From: Thermobrachium celere DSM 8682
Lineage (GTDB): Bacteria > Bacillota > Clostridia > Clostridiales > Caloramatoraceae
DNA: 64,000 bases
NCBI RefSeq assembly: GCF_000430995.1
Contig: NZ_HF952018.1
Location: forward strand, 111,927 to 175,926
Direction: 5' to 3'
The notes under the pieces were generated by a model, which did no database searches, was not told where the DNA came from, and saw only the letters and a list, made by a program, of their open reading frames with translations. Position 1 is the first letter of the stretch. Every line of letters starts with the position of its first letter. The position numbers and the translations under genes are program-made. Positions 41,888 to 50,215 of this stretch are shown in pieces.

Positions 41888-43141
41888 ATGGAGAGGATAA
41901 TAGTAAAGGGAAACAACAAATTAAAGGGAAGTGTCAAAATAAGTTCAGCTAAGAATTCAGTGCTTCCTATTATTGCCGCGTCCTTATTATGCCATGAGAA
42001 ATGTATAATAGATGATGTACCAGACCTTGATGATGTAAAGGTAATGTGTAGTGTACTTGACTCCTTAGGAGCAAATATTTCTATGGATATTAAAAAGGGT
42101 ACAATAGAGGTTAGGGATGGAGCATTAAAGTTACTTGAACCTCCCTATGAACTTGTAAAAAAGATGAGGGCATCTTTTTTGGTTTTAGGACCTTTGCTTG
42201 CAAAATACGGCAAAGCAAGAATTTCTATGCCAGGTGGATGTAATATTGGAAGTAGGCCTATAGATCTACATCTAAAGGGATTTAATCTTCTTGGAGCTGA
42301 AATAAACTTAGGACATGGATATGTTGAGGCAGAATGTAAAAAATTAAAGGGGAATAAAATATATCTTGATTTTCCTTCAGTAGGAGCTACTGAAAATATT
42401 ATGATGGCTGCAGTTTTAGCTGAAGGAGAAACAGTAATTGAAAATGCAGCAGAAGAACCAGAGATAGTTGACCTTGCAAACTTTTTAAATAGGATGGGAG
42501 CAAATATATTAGGAGCAGGAACAGATACAATTAGAATTCAAGGAGTTAAAGAATTAAAGGGAACAGTTCATCAGCCAATACCAGATAGAATAGAAGCAGG
42601 AACCTATATGGTTGCAGCTGCAATTACAAAAAGTGATTTGATAATTGAAAATGTTATAGTAGAACATGTAAGGTCTATAATAGCTAAGCTTGAGGAATGT
42701 GGTGTTAAGGTTTTGGAGGTTCCTGGAGGAGTTAGAGTAATTGGAGCTGAAAGTCCAAAGCCTGTAGATATAAAGACACTACCTTATCCAGGCTTCCCAA
42801 CAGACATGCAAGCTCAATTTATGTCCTATTTGTGTACTGTCCCTGGAACATCAATTATAACAGAGACAGTATTTGAAAATAGATTTATGCATGTAAATGA
42901 ACTAAAAAGAATGGGAGCTAATATTAAGATAGATGGAAGAAGTGCAGTAGTAGAAGGTGTTGAAAGGTTATCTGGTGCAGTTGTTCATGCTACAGATTTA
43001 AGAGCAGGGGCTTGTTTGGTGCTAGCAGGACTAGTAGCAGATGGAATAACTGTTATAGAGGATATTCATCATTTAGATAGAGGATATGTTGATATTGTAG
43101 GTAAAATGAGATCAATAGGTGCAGACATTACTAGAGAATAA
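41888..43141 (+). CDS. murA: UDP-N-acetylglucosamine 1-carboxyvinyltransferase
   Basis: First committed peptidoglycan enzyme, adding enolpyruvate to UDP-GlcNAc. The 417-residue protein has [22 protein letters not shown], the fosfomycin-target Cys in [18 protein letters not shown] near residue 116, and the [13 protein letters not shown] block. Position beside spoIID corresponds to the murAA type. ATG 41888 is eight bases from GGAGG; ATG 41885 is also possible. Confidence 0.95.
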   Translation: MERIIVKGNNKLKGSVKISSAKNSVLPIIAASLLCHEKCIIDDVPDLDDVKVMCSVLDSLGANISMDIKKGTIEVRDGALKLLEPPYELVKKMRASFLVLGPLLAKYGKARISMPGGCNIGSRPIDLHLKGFNLLGAEINLGHGYVEAECKKLKGNKIYLDFPSVGATENIMMAAVLAEGETVIENAAEEPEIVDLANFLNRMGANILGAGTDTIRIQGVKELKGTVHQPIPDRIEAGTYMVAAAITKSDLIIENVIVEHVRSIIAKLEECGVKVLEVPGGVRVIGAESPKPVDIKTLPYPGFPTDMQAQFMSYLCTVPGTSIITETVFENRFMHVNELKRMGANIKIDGRSAVVEGVERLSGAVVHATDLRAGACLVLAGLVADGITVIEDIHHLDRGYVDIVGKMRSIGADITRE

Positions 43142-43158
43142 TAGTGTATAAATATTTT

Positions 43159-43189
43159 AGACTCCTCTAACTAGAGGGGTCTTTTATTT
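43159..43189 (+). terminator. Terminator after murA
   Basis: Stem AGACTCCTCTA / TAGAGGGGTCT around a short loop, followed by TTTATTT. Confidence 0.85.
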
Positions 43190-43249
43190 GGAATAAATTT
43201 AAAATCATAAAAATAAAATTGTAGTAGGACTTATTTAAGGGGGGATTTT

Positions 43250-44317
43250 GTGAAAAAAATACTATACCTTTTTTTGTTTACTCTTTTTTTGATTTTAGGA
43301 ATACCCCTAATCATATCTGGAGGTATAAGACAGGATACTAAATTGCCTTATTATATATCTAAAATTCAACAGTTTGTACCTGAACCATTAAAAAACCAAA
43401 ATTTAGAGGACAAGCTTAAGGATGATAAAGAACAATCAATAAAAATAAAGGTTTTTATAGAAGGACAGAATAAAGTTGTTGAGCTTGATTTTGAGGATTA
43501 CATAAGAGGTGTAGTTGCTGCAGAAATGCCAGCAGCCTTTGAATTAGAAGCTTTAAAGGCACAGGCTATTGCAGCAAGAACATTTGCATATGCTAATATG
43601 ATAATTAATGGTGGTTCTGGATGTGCTAAACACAGTGGTGCTGATGTATGTAGTTCTGTTCATTGTCAAGCTTATATTACAAAGGAAGAAAGGTTTAGAA
43701 ATTGGCCTGCATCTTTGGCAACTGAGTATTGGAACAAGATTACTCAAGCAGTTTATGAGACAAAGGGTATGGTAATAACATATAATGGTGAAGTTGCAAA
43801 GCATATAAAATATCACTCTACAAGTGGAGGGAAAACAGAAAATAGTATTTATGTGTTTGGATATCAGGAACCATATCTTGTGAGTGTTGAAAGTCCTTAT
43901 GAGGAGGAAACACCAAGCTATAATTCAAAGGTAGTCATGAAAAAGGAGGAGTTTATAAAGAGGGTAAAGGAATTAGATCCAAGTGTCAATATAACAAGCA
44001 AAAATTTAGCTAAGCAGATTAAAATACTTGAATGGACAGAAGGAGATAGAGTAAAAACAATAAAGATAGGTAATAAAACATTTACTGGTATTGATATAAG
44101 ATGGGCGATGGGATTAAAATCTGCTGCATTTACAATAAACATTGATAGCAAAAATGTTACCTTTAATGTTAAAGGATATGGTCACGGGGTAGGTATGAGC
44201 CAGTGGGGAGCCAACGAGATGGCTAAAAGAGGTAAAAAGTATGATGAGATATTAAAGCATTATTATAAGGGAGTAGAGATTAAAAAAATAGATGAACTTA
44301 TGAATAAAAAACAATAA
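43250..44317 (+). CDS. spoIID: Stage II sporulation protein D
   Basis: Lytic transglycosylase needed for engulfment of the forespore. The 355-residue protein starts with GTG after GGGGGG, has an N-terminal membrane helix (residues 4-24), and the SpoIID domain: EDYIRGVVAAEMPAAFELEALKAQAIAARTFA, with the catalytic Glu in AAEMP, HSTSGGKTENS, and GYGHGVGMSQWGANEMAKRG near the C-terminus. The murA-spoIID-spoIIQ order is conserved in spore formers. Confidence 0.95.
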   Translation: MKKILYLFLFTLFLILGIPLIISGGIRQDTKLPYYISKIQQFVPEPLKNQNLEDKLKDDKEQSIKIKVFIEGQNKVVELDFEDYIRGVVAAEMPAAFELEALKAQAIAARTFAYANMIINGGSGCAKHSGADVCSSVHCQAYITKEERFRNWPASLATEYWNKITQAVYETKGMVITYNGEVAKHIKYHSTSGGKTENSIYVFGYQEPYLVSVESPYEEETPSYNSKVVMKKEEFIKRVKELDPSVNITSKNLAKQIKILEWTEGDRVKTIKIGNKTFTGIDIRWAMGLKSAAFTINIDSKNVTFNVKGYGHGVGMSQWGANEMAKRGKKYDEILKHYYKGVEIKKIDELMNKKQ

Positions 44318-44322
44318 TTATG

Positions 44323-44353
44323 AGCATCTTACTTAATGTAAGATGCTTTTTGT
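44323..44353 (+). terminator. Terminator after spoIID
   Basis: Perfect ten-base stem AGCATCTTAC / GTAAGATGCT, loop TTAAT, then TTTTTG. Confidence 0.9.
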
Positions 44354-44405
44354 TTTATGTATAAAATACCACAAACTGGAGAAAATACTAATGGAGGTGT
44401 TGATA

Positions 44406-45191
44406 GTGGGAGAAAAAAACTTTTTCAAAAAATCTAATTTATTCAACAAGGACAGTTTTTATGTAATTTTATTTATCTGTCTTTGTATTGTAGCAGTAGC
44501 AGCAGTAGTTATTACAAGAAATAACAACAATGTATCCAAAAAGCTTGGTGAGGTGAAGGTTACAGAGGAAACAAAGAAAACAGAGCCGAACAATGATCCA
44601 ACATTAATCCAAGAGAAAAATAAGAACAACACTGTTCCAGCATCAAATTTACCAAAACAATCTGTAAGCACTAATCCTCAAAACAGCAATAATAACAGCA
44701 ATAATAATTCAGCAACTAAGCAGCAAGGAAGTGTAGTATCCTTTAAACTACAAAAGCCACTAGATGGTCAAATTAAAAAGCCATTTGAAGACAGTAAGCC
44801 TTTATACAACCAAACATTAGATCAGTGGGAAACACATGAGGGAATTGATATTGAAGCTGATTTAGGAACTGAAGTTAAGGCTGCTGCTGATGGAAAAGTA
44901 GTAAAGATTTTTAAAGACGATAAGATCGTTAATACTATTAACAAGACAGGATATGGAGTTACAGTAGTAATTGATCATGGTAATGGTTATCAAACTGTTT
45001 ACTGCAATCTATCAGAAGATTTAAAGGTAAAGGAAGGACAAAAAGTAACAAAGGGACAGGTAATAGGTGTTGTTGGGGATACATCAATAAGAGAATCCGT
45101 TGCTATTGAAGGAAGTCATCTACACTTTATGGTTTTAAAGAAGAATGGAAAGGAATACATACCTGTAGATCCAACAAAGTTTTTAAAATAA
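44406..45191 (+). CDS. spoIIQ: SpoIIQ-like M23/LytM domain protein
   Basis: Forespore membrane protein of the channel linking forespore and mother cell. From GTG 44406 (GGAGGTG upstream) it has about 261 residues: a membrane helix at about 17-36, an Asn/Ser-rich linker (residues 75-105), and a LytM domain with HEGIDIEADLG and SHLHFMVLKK. The HxxxD and HxH zinc ligands are complete, as in clostridial SpoIIQ, whereas the Bacillus protein has lost one. Identification leans on synteny. Confidence 0.87.
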   Translation: MGEKNFFKKSNLFNKDSFYVILFICLCIVAVAAVVITRNNNNVSKKLGEVKVTEETKKTEPNNDPTLIQEKNKNNTVPASNLPKQSVSTNPQNSNNNSNNNSATKQQGSVVSFKLQKPLDGQIKKPFEDSKPLYNQTLDQWETHEGIDIEADLGTEVKAAADGKVVKIFKDDKIVNTINKTGYGVTVVIDHGNGYQTVYCNLSEDLKVKEGQKVTKGQVIGVVGDTSIRESVAIEGSHLHFMVLKKNGKEYIPVDPTKFLK

Positions 45192-45196
45192 GTTGA

Positions 45197-45240
45197 TTTA
45201 AGCAAGGTTGCAAACTAAATGGTTTGCACCCTTGCTTAAA
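45197..45240 (+). terminator. Hairpin after spoIIQ without a T run
   Basis: TTTAAGCAAGG pairs with CCTTGCTTAAA, with an inner GCAAAC/GTTTGC stem. It is followed by AAAAAGATTAT rather than T residues, so it may act as a 3'-end stabiliser instead of a plus-strand terminator. Confidence 0.5.
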
Positions 45241-45306
45241 AAAAGATTATAAAATACTAAAATTTTACATATTATGATATAAGAGTATTTAAGGGAGGTA
45301 CATGCC

Positions 45307-45561
45307 TTGAAGGACTATATTGAAGAAAGAGTACTGGAAGTTGCAAAATACATCATTGAATCAAAGGCAACTATAAGAAAAACAGCAAAAATGTTTGGAG
45401 TAAGTAAGAGCACAATTCATAAAGATATAACAGAAAGGTTGCCTAAAATCAATCCACAGATTGCAAAGGAAGCAAAGCAAGTGTTGGATTTAAATAAAGC
45501 AGAAAGGCATATTAGGGGTGGAAAAGCAACAAAATTAAAATATAAATCTGCAGAAGCATAA
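45307..45561 (+). CDS. spoIIID: Sporulation transcription regulator SpoIIID
   Basis: An 84-residue mother-cell DNA-binding protein. It starts with TTG ten bases after GGGAGG and reads MKDYIEERVLEVAKYIIESK, then the helix-turn-helix ATIRKTAKMFGVSKSTIHKDITERLP and a basic C-terminal tail. Such features and the position before mbl are highly conserved. It normally acts with sigma-E to adjust mother-cell gene expression. Confidence 0.96.
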   Translation: MKDYIEERVLEVAKYIIESKATIRKTAKMFGVSKSTIHKDITERLPKINPQIAKEAKQVLDLNKAERHIRGGKATKLKYKSAEA

Positions 45562-45668
45562 GCATGCTCCCTATTTTTTAACAAAAAATTTACTTTTTTT
45601 ATAGAAGGAAAATGTAAAATATAAGAGAATAATATTTTTAGTTAAACTATGTGTAGGGAGTGTGTCAA

Positions 45669-46685
45669 ATGGGATTTTTTACTGCAAATGACATAGGAAT
45701 AGACTTAGGAACAGCCACAGTATTAGTTTACGTTAAAGGAAAAGGTATAGTATTAAAAGAGCCATCAGTTGTTGCTATAGATAAAAACACTAATAAGATT
45801 TTGGCTGTTGGCGATGATGCCAAAAATATGATTGGAAGAACACCAGGTAATATTATTGCAAAAAGGCCATTAAGAGATGGAGTAATATCTGATTATGATG
45901 TAACAGAAAAGATGTTAAGCCATTTCATTAAAAAGGCCTATAATAAAAGAGGCTGGGGTAAACCAAGAGTAGTTGTTTGTATTCCTTGTGAGGCAACAGA
46001 GGTTGAAAAGAGAGCAGTTAAGGATGCAGCTTTAAATGCAGGTGCTAGGAAGGTTTATTTAATAGAAGAACCTATAGCAGCTGCAATTGGTGCAGGTCTT
46101 GATATTTCAAAACCAAGTGGCACTATGGTGGTGGACATTGGTGGTGGAACAACAGATGTTGCAGTTATATCCCTAGGAGGGATGGTTGTTAGATCTTCAG
46201 TTAAGGTGGCAGGAGATAAGTTTGATGAAGCAATTATTAGATACATTAGAAAAAAGTACAAGCTAATGATTGGAGAAAGAACAGCAGAAGATTTAAAAAT
46301 AAATATTGGCTGTGCATATAAAAGAGATGAAGATATTTCAATGGAAATAAGAGGAAGAGATTTGGTTTCAGGGCTTCCCAAAAATATAATAGTAACGTCT
46401 GAAGAAATAAGAGAGGCATTAGCAGAACCAGTACATGAAATAGCTGAGTGTGTTCATTCAGTACTTGAAAAGACTCCGCCAGAGCTTGCGGCGGATATTA
46501 GTGATAAAGGAATTTTAATGACAGGCGGAGGTTCATTACTTTGGGGACTAGATAAATTTATACAGGAGAGAACTAATGTCCCTGTTAGAGTTGCAGAAGA
46601 TGCAGTATCCTGTGTAGCGCTTGGTACAGGTAAAGCCTTAGATTTTATTGAAAAGTTAGAAGAAGTTAAAATATCAAATTATTAA
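45669..46685 (+). CDS. mbl: MreB-like actin homologue (Mbl type)
   Basis: Rod-shape protein forming membrane-associated filaments that guide wall synthesis. The ATG at 45669 gives [28 protein letters not shown]; phosphate-binding loops [10 protein letters not shown] and [18 protein letters not shown] are present, along with [15 protein letters not shown]. Length is 338 residues. The place after spoIIID points to Mbl rather than MreB, whose gene lies with mreCD. Confidence 0.9.
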   Translation: MGFFTANDIGIDLGTATVLVYVKGKGIVLKEPSVVAIDKNTNKILAVGDDAKNMIGRTPGNIIAKRPLRDGVISDYDVTEKMLSHFIKKAYNKRGWGKPRVVVCIPCEATEVEKRAVKDAALNAGARKVYLIEEPIAAAIGAGLDISKPSGTMVVDIGGGTTDVAVISLGGMVVRSSVKVAGDKFDEAIIRYIRKKYKLMIGERTAEDLKINIGCAYKRDEDISMEIRGRDLVSGLPKNIIVTSEEIREALAEPVHEIAECVHSVLEKTPPELAADISDKGILMTGGGSLLWGLDKFIQERTNVPVRVAEDAVSCVALGTGKALDFIEKLEEVKISNY

Positions 46686-46706
46686 AGCACGCAAATTGCG
46701 TGCTTT
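46684..46706. terminator. Bidirectional terminator between mbl and yyaC
   Basis: AAAGCACGCAA and TTGCGTGCTTT form an 11-base stem between two convergent genes, with A run on the left and T run on the right, so it can act on both strands. Confidence 0.85.
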
Positions 46707-46711
46707 TAATA

Positions 46712-47278
46712 TTAAAAATCTGTTTGTTCGTCCAATACGTCAGAGGCTTTTATTAATGCATTGCTAATAACCTTTGCCATTTGCATAATAAATCCTAAAC
46801 GTGTAGAAGAATTAAATGCAAACATATCTGAATTATCCATACTATCTACAACACCTATTATAGATATATCTCCAACCTTTGGTAGATTTTTACCTACTCC
46901 TTTTCCAGGTGAAACAGGTCCAAGTTTAACTTGTATATCCCCTATATAATCAGAATATCCAAGACAGGCATCAACTGCAATTACAAAATAATCTTCATAA
47001 AATGTGTTTATATATTGCATCTTTGATTCTAAATTGACTGCATGTGCTGGATCATCAAGTGTACCAATAACAGGGAGTCTAAAGTTGTTATCCTTTAACA
47101 GTGTACCAACTAAGGGTCCAAGTGCATCACCAATACATCTGTCTGTTCCAATGCATAATATGAGTGTATTATCACTTAAAAATTTTTTCATATATTCAGA
47201 TAGTTTATTTACGGCATCTTTATCTTTAAAGTGAACCTTCAATCCAATCAAATCATCTCTATAAGGCAAATCCTCCAC
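46712..47278 (-). CDS. yyaC: YyaC family spore protein (DUF1256, GPR-like)
   Basis: A 188-residue protein of the YyaC family, related to the germination protease GPR and made in the forespore in Bacillus. Recognised by TLILCIGTDRCIGDALGPLVGTLL, VIAVDACLGYS and GVVDSMDNSDMFAFNSSTRLG. The start is uncertain: GTG 47278 touches the AAGGGGG site, while TTG 47269 has nine-base spacing. An inverted repeat (47279-47288 and 47302-47311) covers the ribosome binding site. Confidence 0.87.
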   Translation of the reverse strand: MEDLPYRDDLIGLKVHFKDKDAVNKLSEYMKKFLSDNTLILCIGTDRCIGDALGPLVGTLLKDNNFRLPVIGTLDDPAHAVNLESKMQYINTFYEDYFVIAVDACLGYSDYIGDIQVKLGPVSPGKGVGKNLPKVGDISIIGVVDSMDNSDMFAFNSSTRLGFIMQMAKVISNALIKASDVLDEQTDF

Positions 47279-47311
47279 CCCCTTAATAATATATACATAG
47301 ATATTAAGGGG
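47279..47311. repeat. Inverted repeat between yyaC and the next gene
   Basis: CCCCTTAATA (47279-47288) and TATTAAGGGG (47302-47311) are perfect complements separated by 13 AT-rich bases. The repeat lies in the divergent gap and could be an operator or an mRNA hairpin hiding the yyaC ribosome binding site. Confidence 0.6.
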
Positions 47312-47380
47312 AAATATTACTAAAAAGTGAATAAATAAAATTAGAATGAGAAAGAATATAGAAAGAGGAGGGATATTATT

Positions 47381-47944
47381 ATGAAGAGAATATATAGCTA
47401 TTTAGTAATAGTGATAACAGGGATAACTCTGTTTGTTATGTTTTCCTTAAGATCAAATGAAATACAAGTTACAGGTAAAGACGTAATAGAAGATGAAGTT
47501 AAAATTCTTCAAGATGAGGATACAGGATATATTTTTGAAGATTTTAATAAGGGAATAAATATAAAACTAGAAGAAAATAAAGAAGAAAATAAAAATGACA
47601 ATAAACAAAGCTTTAATAATTTATATAAATTAAAATATATATATGATAATTATATAATAAGTGAATACTATAATATAGATGTAAATAAAAATTTTGAACT
47701 TTCAACTAGTTACAAAACATATGATTTATTATCTATGGAAAATAAAATAAGCCTTGATGATAAGGCTTTTATTTTTTCATTGATAAAGTATTTGAAACCA
47801 TCTGATGTCTTAAAATTAAAGGATATAATATTTGATGGAGTAACAGAAGAGGAAGCCCAAGATATATTTGATTTATTTAAAGAAAGGCTTCCTAATGAAA
47901 CGTATGACAGATTGTTAAATGTTGTTTGGAAGTATGAAAATTAA
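47381..47944 (+). CDS. Unknown membrane-anchored protein
   Basis: Not recognised. The 187-residue product has an N-terminal membrane helix (residues 5-23), an acidic Asn/Glu/Lys-rich stretch (about 30-75) and a helical C-terminal region with LKPSDVLKLKDIIFDGVTEEEAQDIFDLF, resembling small folded domains in clostridial sporulation or envelope proteins. AGAGGAGGG precedes the start. It is divergent from yyaC. Confidence 0.6.
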   Translation: MKRIYSYLVIVITGITLFVMFSLRSNEIQVTGKDVIEDEVKILQDEDTGYIFEDFNKGINIKLEENKEENKNDNKQSFNNLYKLKYIYDNYIISEYYNIDVNKNFELSTSYKTYDLLSMENKISLDDKAFIFSLIKYLKPSDVLKLKDIIFDGVTEEEAQDIFDLFKERLPNETYDRLLNVVWKYEN

Positions 47945-47945
47945 A

Positions 47946-48695
47946 TCATGTTGTTTTAGAGCCACAAATTTTTTGTATTCTATCTTTATCCCATATATTT
48001 AACTGTTCTGTATTCATTATAGCACCTAATATGTTGTCTTTAACAAAAGGTATATCATGTTCAATTTGTTTTATCAAATCTTTAATATACTGCCTTTTTG
48101 TTTCTCCATTAGCAGGGCATGGATTTTTAACTACAGGGATATTAAATTTATTACAAGCTCCTATGATTTCCTTTTCGTAAACATAAACAAAAGGCCTTAT
48201 TAAATAAATGTCCTTTCTTGATAAATATGTTACAGGAGAAAAAGTGTTTAATCTTCCTTCATAAAACATAGAAAGCAAAAAAGTTTCTATAGCATCATTT
48301 AAGTGATGTCCAAGTGCAACTTTGTTACAACCTAGTTCCTTGGCAGTATCATGTAATATTCCTCTTCTCATGTTTGCACATAAGGAACATGGATTTTTTT
48401 CCTTTCTAACCTCAAATAAAATTTCACCTATTTGAGTATGTACAATTTTATGTGGAACACCTAATTCTTCACAATATTTAATGAGTGGTGTTGGATCATA
48501 ATTTTCAAATCCCATATCTATAGTAATTGCAAAAAGTTCAAATTTTTCATTTGCAAACCTCTGGTACATTTTAAGAGCTTTAAGAAGTAAATTACTATCT
48601 TTACCTCCTGAAACTCCAACAGCTATTTTATCTCCATCTTGAATCATATTAAAGTCGGTTGCTGCTTTGCGAAGCTTTCCAAGTATTTGTTTCAT
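47946..48695 (-). CDS. TtcA-family tRNA thiolation enzyme (PP-loop ATPase)
   Basis: A 249-residue PP-loop protein with the ATP-binding motif VGVSGGKDSNLLLKAL near residue 25, the paired cysteines in NPCSLCANMRRGILH and GHHLNDAIETFLLSMFYEGRLNTF. This is the TtcA/TtuA group, which adds sulfur to tRNA bases with an iron-sulfur cluster. Which tRNA position is modified cannot be decided. AGGTGGG precedes ATG at 48695. Its end lies one base from the convergent gene. Confidence 0.87.
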   Translation of the reverse strand: MKQILGKLRKAATDFNMIQDGDKIAVGVSGGKDSNLLLKALKMYQRFANEKFELFAITIDMGFENYDPTPLIKYCEELGVPHKIVHTQIGEILFEVRKEKNPCSLCANMRRGILHDTAKELGCNKVALGHHLNDAIETFLLSMFYEGRLNTFSPVTYLSRKDIYLIRPFVYVYEKEIIGACNKFNIPVVKNPCPANGETKRQYIKDLIKQIEHDIPFVKDNILGAIMNTEQLNIWDKDRIQKICGSKTT

Positions 48696-48864
48696 CTTAT
48701 CCCACCTTTTATAAGTATATTTTATAAATAAAATTTATACTAAATGTACGATATTGGCAAGGGGGAAGGGATAAGTTGAAGTATAAAATAGTGAGTTATT
48801 TAAAGAAATTTAAAGAATATATAAGAAATATGAATATAATCTTTATAAATGGGGAATATTATAT

Positions 48865-48893
48865 TTGAAAAAAGTATTTAGCTTTTATATAAT
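48865..48893 (+). promoter_or_regulatory. Promoter of the tRNA cluster
   Basis: TTGAAA (48865-48870) and TATAAT (48888-48893) with an exact 17-base spacer. The leader that follows contains TGTCGC and GCGACA about 30 bases apart, able to pair just before the first tRNA. The gap 48696-48864 shows nothing else that I can support. Confidence 0.8.
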
Positions 48894-48945
48894 AACACTT
48901 GTCGCGAGGGACGATAACAAAAAACGAAAGCGACAGAAAAAATGT

Positions 48946-49021
48946 GGGCGCGTAGCTCAGCTGGGAGAGCATCTGCCTTACAAGCAGAGGGTCATAGGTT
49001 CGAGCCCTATCGTGCCCACCA
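48946..49021 (+). tRNA. tRNA-Val (anticodon TAC), copy 1
   Basis: 76 bases with encoded CCA. Acceptor GGGCGCG pairs with CGTGCCC (one G-T pair), anticodon loop CTTACAA, T-arm GGTTCGAGCC. First tRNA of a Val-Thr-Tyr triplet. Confidence 0.96.
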
Positions 49022-49028
49022 TAGATAT

Positions 49029-49104
49029 GCCAGCTTAGCTCAATTGGCAGAGCAGCTGACTTGTAATCAGCAGGTTGTGGGTTCAAGTCCCACAGCTGGC
49101 TCCA
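49029..49104 (+). tRNA. tRNA-Thr (anticodon TGT), copy 1
   Basis: 76 bases with encoded CCA. Acceptor GCCAGCT pairs with AGCTGGC, anticodon loop CTTGTAA, T-loop GGTTCAAGTCC. Seven bases after the Val gene. Confidence 0.96.
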
Positions 49105-49109
49105 TAAGT

Positions 49110-49194
49110 GGGGCGATTCCCGAGTGGCCAAAGGGGGCAGACTGTAAATCTGTTGGCGCAGCCTTCGGTGGTTCGAATCCACCTCGCCCCACCA
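49110..49194 (+). tRNA. tRNA-Tyr (anticodon GTA), copy 1
   Basis: 85 bases with a long variable arm and encoded CCA. Acceptor GGGGCGA pairs with TCGCCCC; anticodon loop ACTGTAAAT. Confidence 0.96.
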
Positions 49195-49213
49195 AAATAA
49201 AAACTTAATATTT

Positions 49214-49289
49214 GGGCGCGTAGCTCAGCTGGGAGAGCATCTGCCTTACAAGCAGAGGGTCATAGGTTCGAGCCCTATCGTGCCCACCA
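49214..49289 (+). tRNA. tRNA-Val (anticodon TAC), copy 2
   Basis: 76 bases, identical to copy 1 as far as read, 268 bases downstream of it. Part of a tandem duplication. Confidence 0.96.
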
Positions 49290-49296
49290 TAGATAT

Positions 49297-49372
49297 GCCA
49301 GCTTAGCTCAATTGGCAGAGCAGCTGACTTGTAATCAGCAGGTTGTGGGTTCAAGTCCCACAGCTGGCTCCA
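49297..49372 (+). tRNA. tRNA-Thr (anticodon TGT), copy 2
   Basis: 76 bases, identical to copy 1, with the same spacer ATAGATAT between Val and Thr genes. Confidence 0.96.
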
Positions 49373-49377
49373 TATAT

Positions 49378-49462
49378 GGGACGGTTCCCGAGTGGCCAAA
49401 GGGGGCAGACTGTAAATCTGTTGGCGCAGCCTTCGGTGGTTCGAATCCACCCCGTCCCACCA
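49378..49462 (+). tRNA. tRNA-Tyr (anticodon GTA), copy 2
   Basis: 85 bases. The acceptor stem differs from copy 1 at two pairs: GGGACGG with CCGTCCC, both compensated so pairing is kept. The rest is the same. Confidence 0.96.
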
Positions 49463-49490
49463 AGAGACGCATAAGCGTCTCTTTTTATTT
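49463..49490 (+). terminator. Terminator of the tRNA cluster
   Basis: AGAGACGC / GCGTCTCT with loop ATAA followed by TTTTATTTT, starting right after the last CCA. Confidence 0.93.
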
Positions 49491-49522
49491 TATATTGAAT
49501 AAGTTTTAAGTGGTGAGGCGTT

Positions 49523-49888
49523 ATGAAAAAGATTAAGGAGTGGGCTGAAAAGATTATTAAACAGTTGGAATTGCTTTATAAGATATATACTCATTCAAAA
49601 ACACCTTGGTATGCTAAATTATTTATAGGAATTGTAATAGCATATGCTTTAAGCCCTATTGATTTAATACCGGATTTTATACCTGTTTTAGGGTATATGG
49701 ACGATTTTTTACTTCTACCATTAGGTATTTATATTTCATTAAAATTAGTGCCTAAAGATATAATTGAAGAATGTAGAGAGTTGGATGTTGATTATTCTAG
49801 ATTTAGAAATAATAAAGTTTTAGGAACAGTAGTTATAATTTTAATTTGGATTATATTAATATATCTTATTTTAAAAAATTTATTTTAA
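49523..49888 (+). CDS. YkvA-like DUF1232 membrane protein
   Basis: A 121-residue protein with the DUF1232 core TPWYAKLFIGIVIAYALSPIDLIPDFIPVLGYMDDFLLLPLG (about residues 28-70), where the SPIDLIPDFIP turn is diagnostic, and a C-terminal membrane helix (about 100-120). The family is widespread and of unknown function. The gene has its own GGTGAGG ribosome site between the tRNA terminator and the SAM riboswitch. Confidence 0.85.
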   Translation: MKKIKEWAEKIIKQLELLYKIYTHSKTPWYAKLFIGIVIAYALSPIDLIPDFIPVLGYMDDFLLLPLGIYISLKLVPKDIIEECRELDVDYSRFRNNKVLGTVVIILIWIILIYLILKNLF

Positions 49889-49915
49889 TTTAAGAAAAAC
49901 TTTTCGACAATGTTA

Positions 49916-49944
49916 TTGACATACATATATTATTGTGTTAATAT
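49916..49944 (+). promoter_or_regulatory. Promoter of the SAM riboswitch-metK unit
   Basis: TTGACA (49916-49921) and TAATAT (49939-49944) with a 17-base spacer, about 30 bases before the riboswitch. Confidence 0.8.
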
Positions 49945-49974
49945 TAGTCAAGATGTTTAAATTGAATATTGGAA

Positions 49975-50081
49975 ACTCTTATCAAGAGAGGTGGAGGGAC
50001 TGGCCCGATGAAACCCGGCAACCGGTGCTTATGCACAATGGTGCCAATTCCTGCAGAATTTTAATTCTGGCAGATGAGAGT
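49975..50081 (+). ncRNA. SAM-I (S-box) riboswitch
   Basis: Classic S-box aptamer: P1 ACTCTTA / TGAGAGT, the conserved AGAGGTGGAGGGACTGGCCCGATGAAACCCGGCAACC core (positions 49985-50021) and the P4 arm ending in GCAGATGAGAG. It binds S-adenosylmethionine and stops transcription of metK when SAM is plentiful. A terminator follows at 50093. Confidence 0.97.
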
Positions 50082-50092
50082 CTTATGTATAT

Positions 50093-50119
50093 AAGCCTCT
50101 TCGTCTGAAGAGGCTTTTT
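50093..50119 (+). terminator. SAM riboswitch terminator
   Basis: AAGCCTCTT / AAGAGGCTT with a six-base loop followed by T residues; the expression platform of the S-box. About 95 further bases lead to metK without other visible signals. Confidence 0.93.
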
Positions 50120-50215
50120 AATATATTATTTACTAAAATTTATTTTATTGAGAGATACTAAAGGTAGCACAAAAAAAGTTAATAATTATATTTTCACATA
50201 AAAGGAGGTAAAAAG

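Larger units (their letters stand above)
48946..49462 (+). repeat. Tandem duplication of the Val-Thr-Tyr tRNA block
   Basis: Two units of about 250 bases repeat with a period of 268, including intergenic spacers. Differences are confined to the spacer before and after the Tyr genes and the Tyr acceptor stems. Confidence 0.93.

Noticed and set aside
48859..49450. Open frames on both strands across the tRNA cluster, including two near-identical proteins
   Set aside because: They repeat only because the tRNA genes are duplicated; tRNA sequence explains the whole region.
48946..49462. Direct repeats that might suggest a CRISPR array
   Set aside because: The repeats are complete tRNA genes with encoded CCA ends, not short repeats with unique spacers. 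No cas genes are present.
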